DNA of 64,000 nucleotides from Gemmatimonadota bacterium (GCA_022822325.1 JAJEBW010000014.1:33661-97660), one strand, 5' to 3'. Shown: positions 47,678-57,524, counted from the stretch's first letter. Numbers and translations are program-made. Notes: generated by a model from the sequence alone, not told the origin.

Positions 47678-47825
47678 TCGCTCTCTCCCGTCACGCTGGA
47701 ACGCTGCCTGCGAAGGACGATAGGGCGGGTCGGCGGGCTGATCAAGGGGAAGCGATCCCGTCATCCCGCCGACACAATCGCGCGATGCCAGCCTCCGGCA
47801 TCGGCTCGCCGCCGTGCGGGGATGC
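47678..47825. other. Gap between divergent genes
   Basis: Divergent spacer between the DUF2946-like gene and the S9 peptidase; with the repeat copy that follows it is 313 bases. No gene or clear promoter seen. Confidence 0.35.
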
Positions 47826-47902
47826 GTCTTCCGGCCCCTGCGCGGGCCGGCCAGGGTGGGAGCCGCGAAAAGATGGCGCGCGCGCAACCCCCCAACGCGA
47901 TC
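47826..47902 (+). repeat. Dispersed ~75-bp repeat, copy 3
   Basis: Direct copy of the element also at 35255-35325 and, inverted, at 38369-38440. It keeps the CGGCCCCTGCGCGGGCCGG core and the ATGGCGCGCGCGCAACCCC end; the middle block is GGGTGGGAGCCGCGAA instead of GGATGGAGGCCGCGA. It lies about 90 bases before the S9 peptidase start. Confidence 0.72.
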
Positions 47903-47990
47903 CCTGGCCCCCAAAGTCCGACTGCCCCGGCGTTGCCCGGCGATCGCCAACGGCTTGACCTGAATGCGCCTGCGGGCATAGGCTCTTCCC

Positions 47991-49978
47991 ATGAAGCGAC
48001 TGAAGCGACGCCAAACCATTCTCGCGCCCCTCCTTGTGCTGTGGGCATGCGCGCCAGGCGGGGACCCGGATTCCGCGCGATCTCCCCGGCCCCTCGACCT
48101 CGCCCTCGAGAACATCTACGGCTCCCGCACCCGCGCCGGCGCGAGCGAGATCAGCCCGGACGGACGGTATGTCGCGGTATCGGCCACGGGGCCGCAGGGG
48201 TCCGGGATTTATCTGGTGGAGACGGGGGTGGGAGGGGACCGCGAACCGGGGGCGGCAACCGGGAATCGGGCGTCCGCAAGCGGTGGCTCGACAATGGCGG
48301 CGGCGGGCGCATCCGGTTCCCCGGGCACCGGCGAGTTCTGGGTGGCGGGCAGCTCTCCGGCGTGGTTTCCGGAAAGCAACCGCATCGTCTATCGGCGGGG
48401 CGGCGATCTCTGGATGGTGGCGGTGGGAAGCGGCGAACCGGTGCGGCTGACGAGCGACGAACACGACGAACGCGCGCCGAGGGTCTCGCCCGATGGACGG
48501 CGGATCGCCTTCTACTCGGGCCGCTCGGGGCACCAGGACATCTGGATGATTGCGCTGGACGGGTCCGCCGATCCGGTCCAGGTCACCTTCGACGCCTTCG
48601 CCCCGGACGACTTTCGCTGGTCTCCCGCGTGGGCTCCGGACAGCCGCCGCATCGCCTACATCTCGAACGCGTCGGACTACTGGCACGACGACCTCTGGGT
48701 GGTGGACACCGAGACGCTTGACGCCCGCCAGCTCTCGCGCACCCTGATGGCCTCCACCGAGCCCGTCTGGTCGCCCGACGGCACGAAGATCGCGCTGCTC
48801 GGCACCCACAAGGACGGCTACTGGTACGAGGACCTCGCCGACATCTTCGTCATCGACCCGGCCACCGCCGCCGAGCGCACAGTTGCCATGCAGATTCATG
48901 CCACGGACTGGCTGCACCGCATGCGCATCTTCTGGTCCGGCGACGGCGAGCGCATCTTCTTTCCCTATCACGAACGGGGCGATTTCGATCTGTGGGCGGT
49001 CCCCGCGCGGGGAGGGGTGGCCACGCGCGTCACCAACATGGGCGGGTCGCTCGGTTCGATCTCGGCCACCGCCGGCGCCGGTCTCTTCGCCTTCACGCGC
49101 GCAACCCCCACCCGCGGCCCCGACGTCGATCTCATCCCGGCCACCGGAGGCCCGCTCCGCCGCCTCACCCGTTTTGCGGCCACCTGGAGCACCGTTGTTG
49201 ATCCGGTCGAGATCTCCTTTCGCAGCTACGACGGCCTCTACATCCAGGGCTTCCTGTACATGCCCCCCGGTCGCGCCTCCGGCGATCGTCACCCGGCGCT
49301 TGTGCAGGTGCATGGCGGCGGCACCAACTCGTACCTGCACGGCGAAACCTCTTCGAGCAGTACCTGGCGTCAAAGGGCTATGTTGTGCTGGCGGTCAACT
49401 ATCGCGGCGGCTCGGGCTTCGGGCGCGAGTTCCAGGATCTGGGCATCAACGACTGGGCGAATGGTCAGGCGCGCGATGCGGCGGCGGCCGGCGAGTTCCT
49501 GCGCACGCTTGACTTTGTCGATGGCAAGGTGGGAATCTACGGCTACAGTTACGGCGGCATCACCAGCATGGCCGCGATCGCGCGGGCGCCGGGCGTCTTC
49601 GACGCGGCGGTGCCGATGGCCGGCATCTACGACTTTGGCGACGCCTACGCCAACGCCGACCGCCTGGGACGCATCTTCATCAGGACCGGTCATTCGGGGT
49701 CGCCCGAGGAGCAGCCCGGAATCTACGCCGTGAGCAACACCCTGGCGCGGATCGCCGACATCGACACGCCTCTGCTCATCATGCACGGAGAGCTGGATGT
49801 GCGCGCGCCCTACCGCCAGTTCGAGATCGCGGTCGCCGAGCTGGAGCGTCACGGCAAGGTCTTCGAGAGCCGCAGCTATCCGGGAGAAACCCATGGTTTG
49901 CGGCCAGCCGCCCGCATCGACATGTACAGGCGCGCCGAGGAGTTCTTCGACCGGATGTTGAGGGGGGAGGGGTTGTAG
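47991..49978 (+). pseudogene. S9 prolyl oligopeptidase family lipoprotein, frameshifted
   Basis: Frame one (from ATG 47991) has a signal peptide (LVLWAC lipobox region) and WD-like TolB/propeller repeats (EISPDGRYVAVSATGPQG, RVSPDGRRIAFYSGRSG). It reaches HGGGTNSYLHGE and then fails. Frame two, open from before 49385, continues with LFEQYLASKGYVVLAVNYRG, nucleophile GYSYGG and LLIMHGELDVRAP to a stop at 49978. A single missing base in the A-run at 49345-49347 explains it exactly: one extra A restores GENLFEQY. So it is a one-base lesion in an otherwise complete peptidase of about 660 residues, either a real mutation or a sequencing error. Confidence 0.88.
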
Positions 49979-49996
49979 GCGCGGGGGGAAACGGCT

Positions 49997-51181
49997 TCAC
50001 CCCTGCCCGCACACCACCGGCGCCTCGTAATCCAGTCCCAGCAGGCGAAAGTAGTTCTCCCCCAGCGCGATGTTGCGGAAGGCCTCGTCGTCCACGAACC
50101 GAAGAATCCGGCTCGTCACCTCGAGCTCGGTCCGGTACACCTCGAAGTCCTTGTCCGACGACGCCAGAAAATCGGTCCCGGGCAGAATCCTCTCGGAGTA
50201 GCGGTTGAGAAAGTCAACGTACAGGTGCTGCTCCCCGGCGCGCGAAAAATAGCTGTCGTCGATCACCCGCCAGGTGATGTCGAGCATCAGGTTGGGATGG
50301 CGGTCCAGCGTTGACTCCATGAGCCCAATGTGGTCGGCGCCCGGCATTGTGGTCAGCTCGCGCGACAGTCCCATGTGCATCCATATGACACGGTTGTCGG
50401 GATAGCGGTCCAGCACCTCCTGCATCAGCGGAAGGAAGCGGGTGGGCTCCTCTTCGCTGCCCAGATCCGAATGAATGGCGATCGGAATGTCGCGTTCGCG
50501 CAGGATTCGCATGAAGGGCGCCCATGCGGCGATCGTCTCGCGCGGAACCGCCACGTGACCATTCCCGAAGAGCGCCTGCTTGACCAGATTGACCTCGCCC
50601 ATCCAGCGAAACATTCCGGGGAACTCGTCTTCGAGCAGCTCGATGCCGGCCACAACCGACTCGGGGTCCGAGAGATCGGGGAAGGTCATGGCCAGAGTCA
50701 GATGGATGTCGTCGGGCGGATCGGCAAGCATGCTCTGCGCGTTGGCGAAGTCGTTCTTGAGGGTGGGAATGACGGGGGTGCCGATGCAGTCCAGGTAATA
50801 GGTGCAGGGGGAATCGATCGGGAGCATCTGGCCGATCCCGTAGATGTTGGCGAAGCGGACGCCGGTCTCGCGCAGATAGCCCATGATCTCGTCGAAGGGG
50901 ACGGGGGGACCGCCGAAGGGCCGGACATGAAGGTGGCTGTCGACGATGGCCGTTTGCGGTTGGGTGGCGCGGTCGTAGCAGGCGGGGGCCGCGGCGGAGG
51001 GCGAGAAGGCGTCGAGCGGGTGGGGGGAGGGGGAAGCGCAACCGGCGGCGGCGAGGAGGAGGAGTGCGGCGAAGAGGGTCCGAATGGCGGGTCGCGGGGC
51101 GGCGCTTCCTTCGGGGTCGTTGCCGGAGAGGAGGGCCGCGCCCGGAGCGAGCGAGGCCGGGACTGGTCGAGTTCCGTTCAT
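49997..51181 (-). CDS. Amidohydrolase-2 family lipoprotein
   Basis: An exported TIM-barrel hydrolase of about 394 residues. The signal (IRTLFAALLLLAAAGC) has a good lipobox. Metal ligands: IVDSHLHVRP at the N-terminus, IAIHSDLG and WMHMGLS in the middle and GTDFLASSDKD near the C-terminus. The family hydrolyses or decarboxylates cyclic or aromatic substrates; the substrate here is unknown. The start is uncertain: several in-frame ATGs (51181, 51199, 51214, 51253) lie in a degenerate repeat, and only the stretch from MNGTRPV leads directly to the signal. Confidence 0.82.
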   Translation of the reverse strand: MNGTRPVPASLAPGAALLSGNDPEGSAAPRPAIRTLFAALLLLAAAGCASPSPHPLDAFSPSAAAPACYDRATQPQTAIVDSHLHVRPFGGPPVPFDEIMGYLRETGVRFANIYGIGQMLPIDSPCTYYLDCIGTPVIPTLKNDFANAQSMLADPPDDIHLTLAMTFPDLSDPESVVAGIELLEDEFPGMFRWMGEVNLVKQALFGNGHVAVPRETIAAWAPFMRILRERDIPIAIHSDLGSEEEPTRFLPLMQEVLDRYPDNRVIWMHMGLSRELTTMPGADHIGLMESTLDRHPNLMLDITWRVIDDSYFSRAGEQHLYVDFLNRYSERILPGTDFLASSDKDFEVYRTELEVTSRILRFVDDEAFRNIALGENYFRLLGLDYEAPVVCGQG

Positions 51182-51330
51182 TTGCAAGTTGCTGTTCATT
51201 TGCGATCTGGTCATCCGCGAAGCGCTGGCGGGTGGATTTCCGGTCATCCGCAAGTCTCCGGTCGTCCGCTAGTCTCTGGTCATGTGCAAGTTTCCGGTCA
51301 TCCGACAAGCCTCTCTTCCGGCCGGCTTCG
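51182..51330. repeat. Degenerate 18-bp tandem repeats before the amidohydrolase
   Basis: On the minus strand, six or more units of the form GGATGACCGGAAACTTGC with substitutions (GGACGACCGGAGACTTGC, ACATGACCAGAGACTAGC) run into the amidohydrolase start. Several contain in-frame ATG codons, so the array creates alternative starts. The remaining bases to the MATE gene (to 51525) show no gene. Confidence 0.65.
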
Positions 51331-51525
51331 CGCATCGGGTCGCGGTCTCCGGCACGCGTCGGCGATTGCGGGCGGCGAGCGTGGAATGAAGCCGATTTCG
51401 CTTGCGGACGCAATTCGCTCCCGGACGCGATCGCGCAAAGGGGTTCACGCGGCAGCGCGGAGGCAGGGCCTGGATCGACCCGCGGCGGAGGGACACGGGC
51501 AAGGCCGGATCGCACGGACCCGGCC

Positions 51526-53079
51526 CTACACCGTCGCCGTCTTCCATCTTCCGCGGCGGAAGAGCCACGCGCTGATCACGGCCAGCATCGAGAACGAAAT
51601 CGTCATGGCGATGAAGACGCCGGTGGGCCCCAGCCCCAGGGTGAAGGAGAGGAGCAGCGCCAGCGGGATCTCCACCAGCCAGAAGCAGATGAAGTTGAGG
51701 ATGGTCGGCGTCCAGACCGCGCCCGCGCCGTTGAAGGCGGCGGTCAGCACCATTCCGTAGGCGTAGAAGACGAAGCCGATCGAAACGATCCTGAGGCCGG
51801 TGATCGCCGTGGCGGACGCTTCCCCCGTTCCCCCGAACAACCCCACGATGGCCGGCGCGAGGGCAATGAAGAAGACGCTCACCGCGCCCAGGAAGTAGAG
51901 GTTCATTCGGCAGGAAATCCACGCGGCCTTCTCCGCCCGGTCCGGATCCCCCGCCCCCAGTCCCTGCCCCACCATCGTTGCGGCCGCGTTCGAGAGCCCC
52001 CAGGCCGGCAGAATCGCGAAGATGATGACCCGGATCGCGATCGCATACCCGGCCAGCGCCTCGGCCCCGAAGATCGCCGTCACGCGGGTCAGCCCGATCC
52101 AGCTTGCCGTGCCGATGAAGGTCTGAAGCGTTCCCGTCGCGGAGAGTCGCACCAGCCTGGCCATCAGCGCCGGTTGCACGCGCAGGTGCGAGCGGCGGAG
52201 TCGCAGCGCGCCGCCACGGTCGACGGAGCCCCGGGCGATCCGGCCCCATGAGATTCGGCCCCCGGAGAACAGCGTGTAGAGCTGAACCAGAACCGCCGTC
52301 CCGCGCCCGATCGTGGTCGCCACCGCGGCGCCCTGGATGCCCAGCTCGGGGAAAGGTCCGATCCCGAAGATGAGGAGCGGATCGAGCACAATGTTGAGGC
52401 CGTTGGCAATCCACAGCACCCGCATCGCGATCGCCGCGTCGCCCGCGCCCCGAAAGGCCGCGTTCTGCAGGAAGAGGAGCAGGATGACGACATTGCCGCC
52501 CAGCATGATCCGGGTGTAGGGCAGGGCCGTGGCGGTCACGGCTTCGTCCGCGCCCATGAGATGCAGAATGTCCGGCGCGTACACCAGTCCCGCCCAGCCG
52601 AAGAGCACCGCCAGGATCAGTCCCAGAATTACCGCCTGCGCCGCCCCGCGAGCCGCGCCCTCCGCATTGCCTTCCCCCGTGCGGCGCGCCACCAGCGCGG
52701 TCACCCCGATGCTGAGCCCCATCGCCACCGTGTAGATGATCGCCAGCACCGACTCGGTGAGCGCCACCCCGGCCATCGCGTGGTCGCCCAGCCGCGACAC
52801 GAAGAAGATGTCCACGACGGCGAAGAGCGACTCCATCACCATCTCGAGCACCATCGGAATGGCCAGCAGAATGATCGCGCGGCGCAGCGGCTGGCGGGTC
52901 GGATCGCCGCCGGTTCCCCGGATCGCGTGCAGGGCGAGGGTCCACCAGCGTTCGGGGGACTGGTCGGCCGCGCTCTCCGCGTCCTCTGCCCGCGAGGGAG
53001 GTTGGTCCGGCTTTCGCGGCGCCGTCTTCGCCCTGGCCACCCTCCCCTTGCGCGGGCGCGAATCGTGCGGATCTTCCAT
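51526..53079 (-). CDS. MATE-family multidrug efflux transporter
   Basis: A 517-residue inner-membrane protein. ATG 53079 has GGAGG nine bases upstream. After a charged 60-residue N-terminal tail come twelve TM helices in two homologous halves, with MATE signatures LLAIPMVLEMVMESLFAVVD and the second-half GLGAGDPDRAEKAAWISCRM. It probably exports cationic compounds using an ion gradient. Divergent from the epimerase gene, with the 120-base gap again filled by degenerate repeats. Confidence 0.92.
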   Translation of the reverse strand: MEDPHDSRPRKGRVARAKTAPRKPDQPPSRAEDAESAADQSPERWWTLALHAIRGTGGDPTRQPLRRAIILLAIPMVLEMVMESLFAVVDIFFVSRLGDHAMAGVALTESVLAIIYTVAMGLSIGVTALVARRTGEGNAEGAARGAAQAVILGLILAVLFGWAGLVYAPDILHLMGADEAVTATALPYTRIMLGGNVVILLLFLQNAAFRGAGDAAIAMRVLWIANGLNIVLDPLLIFGIGPFPELGIQGAAVATTIGRGTAVLVQLYTLFSGGRISWGRIARGSVDRGGALRLRRSHLRVQPALMARLVRLSATGTLQTFIGTASWIGLTRVTAIFGAEALAGYAIAIRVIIFAILPAWGLSNAAATMVGQGLGAGDPDRAEKAAWISCRMNLYFLGAVSVFFIALAPAIVGLFGGTGEASATAITGLRIVSIGFVFYAYGMVLTAAFNGAGAVWTPTILNFICFWLVEIPLALLLSFTLGLGPTGVFIAMTISFSMLAVISAWLFRRGRWKTATV

Positions 53080-53129
53080 GAAAGCGGCCTCCGGGTTGCC
53101 GGATTGGTTTGTCCCGGCCCATGATCTCT

Positions 53130-53275
53130 CCAATTGCGGGACCGACGATTGGCTGAGGACGGACCGGAAGACGGGAATCAAGATGACAGGAAAGACAGAA
53201 TGACGGGAATGCGGACGAATGGAGCGCGGACAGAGCGAACGTCGGCGGAGCGAACGCGTGTAGAGGGAACGGACA
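53130..53275. repeat. Degenerate repeats spanning the divergent region and epimerase N-terminus
   Basis: Purine-rich units of about 10-15 bases (GGACCGGAAGACGGGAATCA, AGCGAACGTCGGCGGAGCG) run from the MATE promoter region into the first 25 codons of the epimerase-like gene, encoding RTNGARTERTSAERTRVEGT. Confidence 0.6.
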
Positions 53276-54375
53276 TCACCCGTCGCCGGTTTCTCCAGGC
53301 CGGAACGGCGGCGGTCGGCGGGCTCGCCCTCGGGTCGTGCGGCTACGGCAGCGATTCCGGCGGCACGGCGTCCCCCGCCCCGCTTCGCATCCTCATCCTG
53401 GGCGGCACCAACTTCATCGGTCCGCACCAGGTGCGCGCGGCGGTCGAGCGCGGCCACGAGGTCACCCTCTTCAACCGGGGCCTCACCAATCCGGATCTCT
53501 TCCCCGATCTGGAAACGCTGATCGGCGACCGCAACGGCGAACTCGGAGCGCTGGCGGGTCGCGAATGGGATGTCGTCCTGGACAACTCGGCCAACATTCC
53601 GCGCTGGGTTCGCCTCTCCACCGAGGCGCTGCGGGGATCGGTCGGCAGGTACGTCTTCGTCTCGTCCACCGGCGTCTACATTCCGTACCTCACCACCGAC
53701 ATTCGCGAGGATGCCCCCGTCGACGCCATCGAGGATCCCGACACCGAGGAGGTCAACGGCCGCACCTACGGCGCCCTCAAGGCGCTGGCCGAGGACGCGG
53801 CCCGCGAGGCCTTCCCCGACAATCACCTTGTGCTGCGCCCGACCTACATCGTCGGCCCCGGCGATCCCACCGACCGCTACAGCTACTGGCCGGTGCGGCT
53901 TGCGCGCGGCGGCGAGGTGCTTGCCCCCGGCCGTCCCGACGATCCCATGCAGCATGTGGATGTCCGCGACCTGACGGCATTCATGATCAGGGCGTTGGAG
54001 GACGGCCTGACCGGCACCATGAATGTGGTCGGCCCGCGGGAGCCCCTCACCATGGGAAGCCTGCTGGAACGCACGCGCGCCGCGGTGGGCTCCGACGCCG
54101 AACTCGTCTGGCTGGACGCCGCCTTCCTGCGCGAGAACGGACTACCCGCGCTCACCTACTGGACCGAGCCGGCCGGCGACTACCTCGGCATGATGCAGGT
54201 GAACGGCGACCGCGCCTTCGCCGCCGGCTTCGAGATGCGGCCCCTGGAGGAGACCGCGGTCGAGACGCTGGATTGGTTCAACGCCCAGGACGCCGAGCGC
54301 CGGGAGCTGCGCGCGGGACTGGACCCGGAGCGCGAGGCGGAGCTGATCGCGGCCTTTCGGGCGGGGGGAGGCTGA
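53200..54375 (+). CDS. Tat-exported NAD-dependent epimerase/dehydratase-like protein
   Basis: A 391-residue extended SDR. A Tat signal (TRRRFLQAGTAAVGGLALGS, with a following Cys) comes after a repeat-derived N-terminal stretch. The nucleotide-binding motif is GGTNFIGPH; the SDR part has VSSTGVY and YGALKALAED, where Tyr and Lys of a YxxxK-type pair are present. Export of an SDR is unusual and implies the cofactor is loaded in the cytoplasm first. Start could be 53200 or 53209. It ends 12 bases before the adenine methylase. Confidence 0.82.
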   Translation: MTGMRTNGARTERTSAERTRVEGTDITRRRFLQAGTAAVGGLALGSCGYGSDSGGTASPAPLRILILGGTNFIGPHQVRAAVERGHEVTLFNRGLTNPDLFPDLETLIGDRNGELGALAGREWDVVLDNSANIPRWVRLSTEALRGSVGRYVFVSSTGVYIPYLTTDIREDAPVDAIEDPDTEEVNGRTYGALKALAEDAAREAFPDNHLVLRPTYIVGPGDPTDRYSYWPVRLARGGEVLAPGRPDDPMQHVDVRDLTAFMIRALEDGLTGTMNVVGPREPLTMGSLLERTRAAVGSDAELVWLDAAFLRENGLPALTYWTEPAGDYLGMMQVNGDRAFAAGFEMRPLEETAVETLDWFNAQDAERRELRAGLDPEREAELIAAFRAGGG

Positions 54376-54387
54376 GGCGGCCCGTCG

Positions 54388-55458
54388 GTGATCAAGTACA
54401 TCGGCTCGAAGAGGCTGCTCATTCCTCACATTGTGCGGGCGGTGGACGCCTTCCCGGGCGTGTCGACGGTGCTTGATCTCTTCTCGGGCACATCGCGCGT
54501 AGGGGTGGCGTGCAAGGAACGGGGATACCGGGTTCACGCCAACGACCACTTGTCCTACGCGGCGACGCTGGCGCGCTGCTACATCGAGGCGGACGCCCGC
54601 GTGCATGGCGAGAGGGCCCGCCGAATCATTGACGAGCTGCGGCGAGCGCGGCCGGTGGACGGCTACTTCACCGAGGTTTTCTGTCGCCGTTCGCGCTTCT
54701 TTCAGCCGAAGAACGGGGCGCGCATCGATGGAATCCGCGAAGAGATCGAGGGCATGTCGCTGGAACCGGCGCTCAAGGCGATTGCGCTTGCATCGCTCAT
54801 GGAGGCCGCCGACCGCGTGGATTCGACCACCGGCGTGCAGATGGCCTATCTCAAGAAGTGGGCGCCGCGGTCGCACAACGACCTTGAGCTGCGGATGCCG
54901 CGATTGTTGCCGGGCGAGGGCCGCGCGTCGCAGCTTGACGCAATCGAGGCGGCGGCGACGATCGACGCCGACCTGGCCTACCTGGATCCGCCCTACAATC
55001 AACACAGCTACATGGGCAACTATCACATCTGGGAGACGCTCGTGCGCTGGGACAAGCCGGAACACTACGGCGTCGCCTGCAAGCGCACCGAATGCCGCGA
55101 CTACCGCAGTCCCTTCAACCGCAAGCGCGAGATCGCCCAGGCGATGAAAGAGGTTGTGGATGCGGTGCGGGCGCGATGCCTGCTCGTTTCATTCAGCGAC
55201 GAGGGCTATCTGCCGCAAACCGAAATCGAGGCGATTCTGCGCGGGCGCGGCGCCGTGCGGACGGTCGCGATCGATCACAAACGCTACGTCGGCGCCCAAA
55301 TCGGCATCCACAATCCCGAGGGCAGAAAGGTGGGCAGGGTAAGTCACCTGCGAAACCGCGAGATCCTGTATCTGGTTGCACAGGACGAGGGCGTGGTGCG
55401 GCGCGTGCGCGATGCGGTGACGGCGGGGGTGGGGGAGGGGCAGTTGGCGCTGTGGTGA
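54388..55458 (+). CDS. Orphan D12-class DNA adenine methyltransferase
   Basis: A 356-residue N6-adenine methylase starting at GTG 54388. AdoMet motif VLDLFSGTSRVGVACKERG, catalytic DPPYNQHSYMGNYH from D200. IKYIGSKRLLIPHIV is the N-terminal D12 (Dam-like) motif. No nuclease gene is adjacent, so it looks like a solitary methylase or a remnant of a larger system. Ribosome site weak; it may be coupled to the epimerase upstream. Confidence 0.85.
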   Translation: MIKYIGSKRLLIPHIVRAVDAFPGVSTVLDLFSGTSRVGVACKERGYRVHANDHLSYAATLARCYIEADARVHGERARRIIDELRRARPVDGYFTEVFCRRSRFFQPKNGARIDGIREEIEGMSLEPALKAIALASLMEAADRVDSTTGVQMAYLKKWAPRSHNDLELRMPRLLPGEGRASQLDAIEAAATIDADLAYLDPPYNQHSYMGNYHIWETLVRWDKPEHYGVACKRTECRDYRSPFNRKREIAQAMKEVVDAVRARCLLVSFSDEGYLPQTEIEAILRGRGAVRTVAIDHKRYVGAQIGIHNPEGRKVGRVSHLRNREILYLVAQDEGVVRRVRDAVTAGVGEGQLALW

Positions 55459-55465
55459 CGCGACC

Positions 55466-56167
55466 TCACATCTCCGCCCGCCGAAAGATCGAGTGTCCCA
55501 TGAGGTTGGCCAGGAGTGCGCTGCGCGACCGGCCGAGCAGCACGACGGGGCCGCTCCAGCGGGGGGCGTCGGGGGCGGGGGGGGCGTCCTCGAGGCTGAC
55601 GACGAGCACGATCTTGTTCCAGTGGACCGGCGCGAAGAAGGGTTGGCCGGGGGTTACCGGGCCGAGCCGTTCGATGCGGTCGAGGGCGGGAGTGGCGATC
55701 CAGGCGATGTAACGGGGCGTTGCCGGAGCGCTCGGGTCGCCGGGTTGGGCGCCGTCATGAGGGGCTGCCCCGGGGTGCCGACCGCCGGGCCGGGCGCCGC
55801 CAGCGGTTGAGAACTCGCCGGAACCGGGACCGTCGGGCCCGCTGGCGAGCGCAGGCAGATTCACCACCAGGCGCAGCTCGTGCTGGAGGTGGCCGGAGCG
55901 CATGACGGCGAGGCCGAAGGGGGACCACGCGCCGACGAGCTCGGCCAGACCGCAGCCGCTGCGGCCGGCGGGGGCGGCCAGATTGAAGCGCGCGAGAGGA
56001 GCGAGATCGGCGGTGGCGAAAGCCTGGACGGGTTCGCACGGAGCCACAACGGGCTGAGCCGCGGCCGCGCCCCCCGCAAGAGACGATGCAAGGGCCGCGC
56101 AAAGAAGGGTGCCCAACCGCCTCGCCGGCAGACCCGCGGATCTATGGAATGACGCGGCGCGGCGCAT
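55466..56167 (-). CDS. Secreted protein of unknown function
   Basis: A 233-residue protein with a signal (LGTLLCAALASSLAGGAAAAQ). The mature part is beta-rich with a Pro/Gly-rich low-complexity loop (GARPGGRHPGAAPHDGAQPG) in the middle. No domain recognised. The preferred ATG 56167 overlaps the end of the LVIVD gene by 26 bases, so it is last in the minus-strand cluster. Confidence 0.65.
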   Translation of the reverse strand: MRRAASFHRSAGLPARRLGTLLCAALASSLAGGAAAAQPVVAPCEPVQAFATADLAPLARFNLAAPAGRSGCGLAELVGAWSPFGLAVMRSGHLQHELRLVVNLPALASGPDGPGSGEFSTAGGARPGGRHPGAAPHDGAQPGDPSAPATPRYIAWIATPALDRIERLGPVTPGQPFFAPVHWNKIVLVVSLEDAPPAPDAPRWSGPVVLLGRSRSALLANLMGHSIFRRAEM

Positions 56168-57524
56168 TGTCCCAATCCTGCACGCTCGATACATTCGGCA
56201 TTCCCCAGTCGGCGCCGTTCCACCCGTCGAATCCGTCGAGCTTCATGATGTGCACGCCGGTCGTGAAGTCGCTGACCACAATCAACCCATCGGCGTTGCG
56301 CACGTCGATTCCCCAGGCGCCATTGAAGCCGGTGTTGCCCTCGCCCAGGGTGCGCGGGTCGAGTCCGCGGCGCTCCGGTCCCTGGTAGGTGTCGAAGTAG
56401 CCGACCGTGGACGGGTTGGTTGGATCGCGCATGTTGAAGACGAACAGGCCATCCTCGAAGGACGACACGAAGACATAGGGCCAGCGCATCTCGTGATTGT
56501 GCGTGAATCCCTTCCAGTTGGGCGTCCAAACCGCCATCTCTTCATTGATCGTCTCGACCTCGCCCGAGAGCCCCGGTTGCAGGTCGTAGAGGCGCACCGG
56601 CGAATAGAGGTACTCGGTCTGCCCGACGGCGTACCGGTGATCGGGGGTGGCGCTCATGGTGTGCGCGAGCTGTACGCCGAGAACGCCGACGATCGAGGTC
56701 GCCAGCACCGGATTGGCGGGATCGGTTACGTCGTAGACGTAGTAGCCGTCGAGTCCCGCGCCGTAGGCCATGTCCTTCCCCGTCGCATGGTCGAAGGCGA
56801 CATAGAAGTCGTGGTAGCCCTGGAGCATCCCATAGGGGGATGGCGTCGCCGTCGAGGGCCAGGGCATCCGGCCGACGAGACCCTGCGCGCTGTCCTGTGC
56901 GATGAACTTCGACATGTCGTAGACGTTGGCGTGTTGGCCGCTGGTGGTGGCGAAGAGGAGCGGCGCGCCCGAGGAGTGCTTGTACATGAAGATGTTGTGG
57001 AATCCGCCCGGAGTGTCCGGCGCGCGAATGCGTCCGACCTCGGCGATGCCTGCGGTGTCCGGCAGCGAGGTCACGTCGAAGACGATCGCGCCCAGATCCA
57101 CATTCGGGCCGCCGGGGGCGAACTGCACCGACTGCACCAGGTAGTAGCGGCCGTCGTGCTTGAAGTACTTGGGGTCCATGCCGCCCAGACCGACATGCAG
57201 CTCCGCGTCCTCGATCCGCCACTCGTAGATGACCTCGGCGTTGTCGGGGTCGGCGACCGAGATGACGTCGAAGCCGAAGGTGGGGTTCATGATCCGGCTG
57301 GCGTAGATGAAGGGCCGGTGCAGCTCCTGCTCGATCTCGACGTCGGAGCGGCTGAACTGCGGGCCGACCTCAAGCGGCACGTGCTTGAGGCGCTGCAGGT
57401 TCGAGGTGTTCTCGCGGGTGGGCCCTTCCTGAGCGGCGGCGGGCGGCGCGGCGAGGGCGGCCGCGGCGAGGAGGGCGAGGGGGAAGGCGAGAACGGCTCG
57501 GCTGAGATGGCGGCGCGTGGCCAT
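56142..57524 (-). CDS. LVIVD-repeat secreted protein
   Basis: A 460-residue protein from ATG 57524 (AGGAG upstream), with signal FPLALLAAAALAAPPAAAQ. The mature part is a beta-propeller with LVIVD-type blades (YYVYDVTDPANPVLATSIVG, LFVFNMRDPTNPSTVGYFDT, and GIDVRNADGLIVVSDFTTGV). Such proteins sit on the outer face or in the periplasm; function uncertain. It lies between the multicopper oxidase and the secreted protein at 55466, all on one strand. Confidence 0.87.
   Translation of the reverse strand: MATRRHLSRAVLAFPLALLAAAALAAPPAAAQEGPTRENTSNLQRLKHVPLEVGPQFSRSDVEIEQELHRPFIYASRIMNPTFGFDVISVADPDNAEVIYEWRIEDAELHVGLGGMDPKYFKHDGRYYLVQSVQFAPGGPNVDLGAIVFDVTSLPDTAGIAEVGRIRAPDTPGGFHNIFMYKHSSGAPLLFATTSGQHANVYDMSKFIAQDSAQGLVGRMPWPSTATPSPYGMLQGYHDFYVAFDHATGKDMAYGAGLDGYYVYDVTDPANPVLATSIVGVLGVQLAHTMSATPDHRYAVGQTEYLYSPVRLYDLQPGLSGEVETINEEMAVWTPNWKGFTHNHEMRWPYVFVSSFEDGLFVFNMRDPTNPSTVGYFDTYQGPERRGLDPRTLGEGNTGFNGAWGIDVRNADGLIVVSDFTTGVHIMKLDGFDGWNGADWGMPNVSSVQDWDNAPRRVIP

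Noticed and set aside
47991..49733. Two separate genes instead of one broken S9 peptidase
   Set aside because: The second frame lacks a start with a ribosome site and continues the family sequence exactly where the first fails, with one missing base between them.
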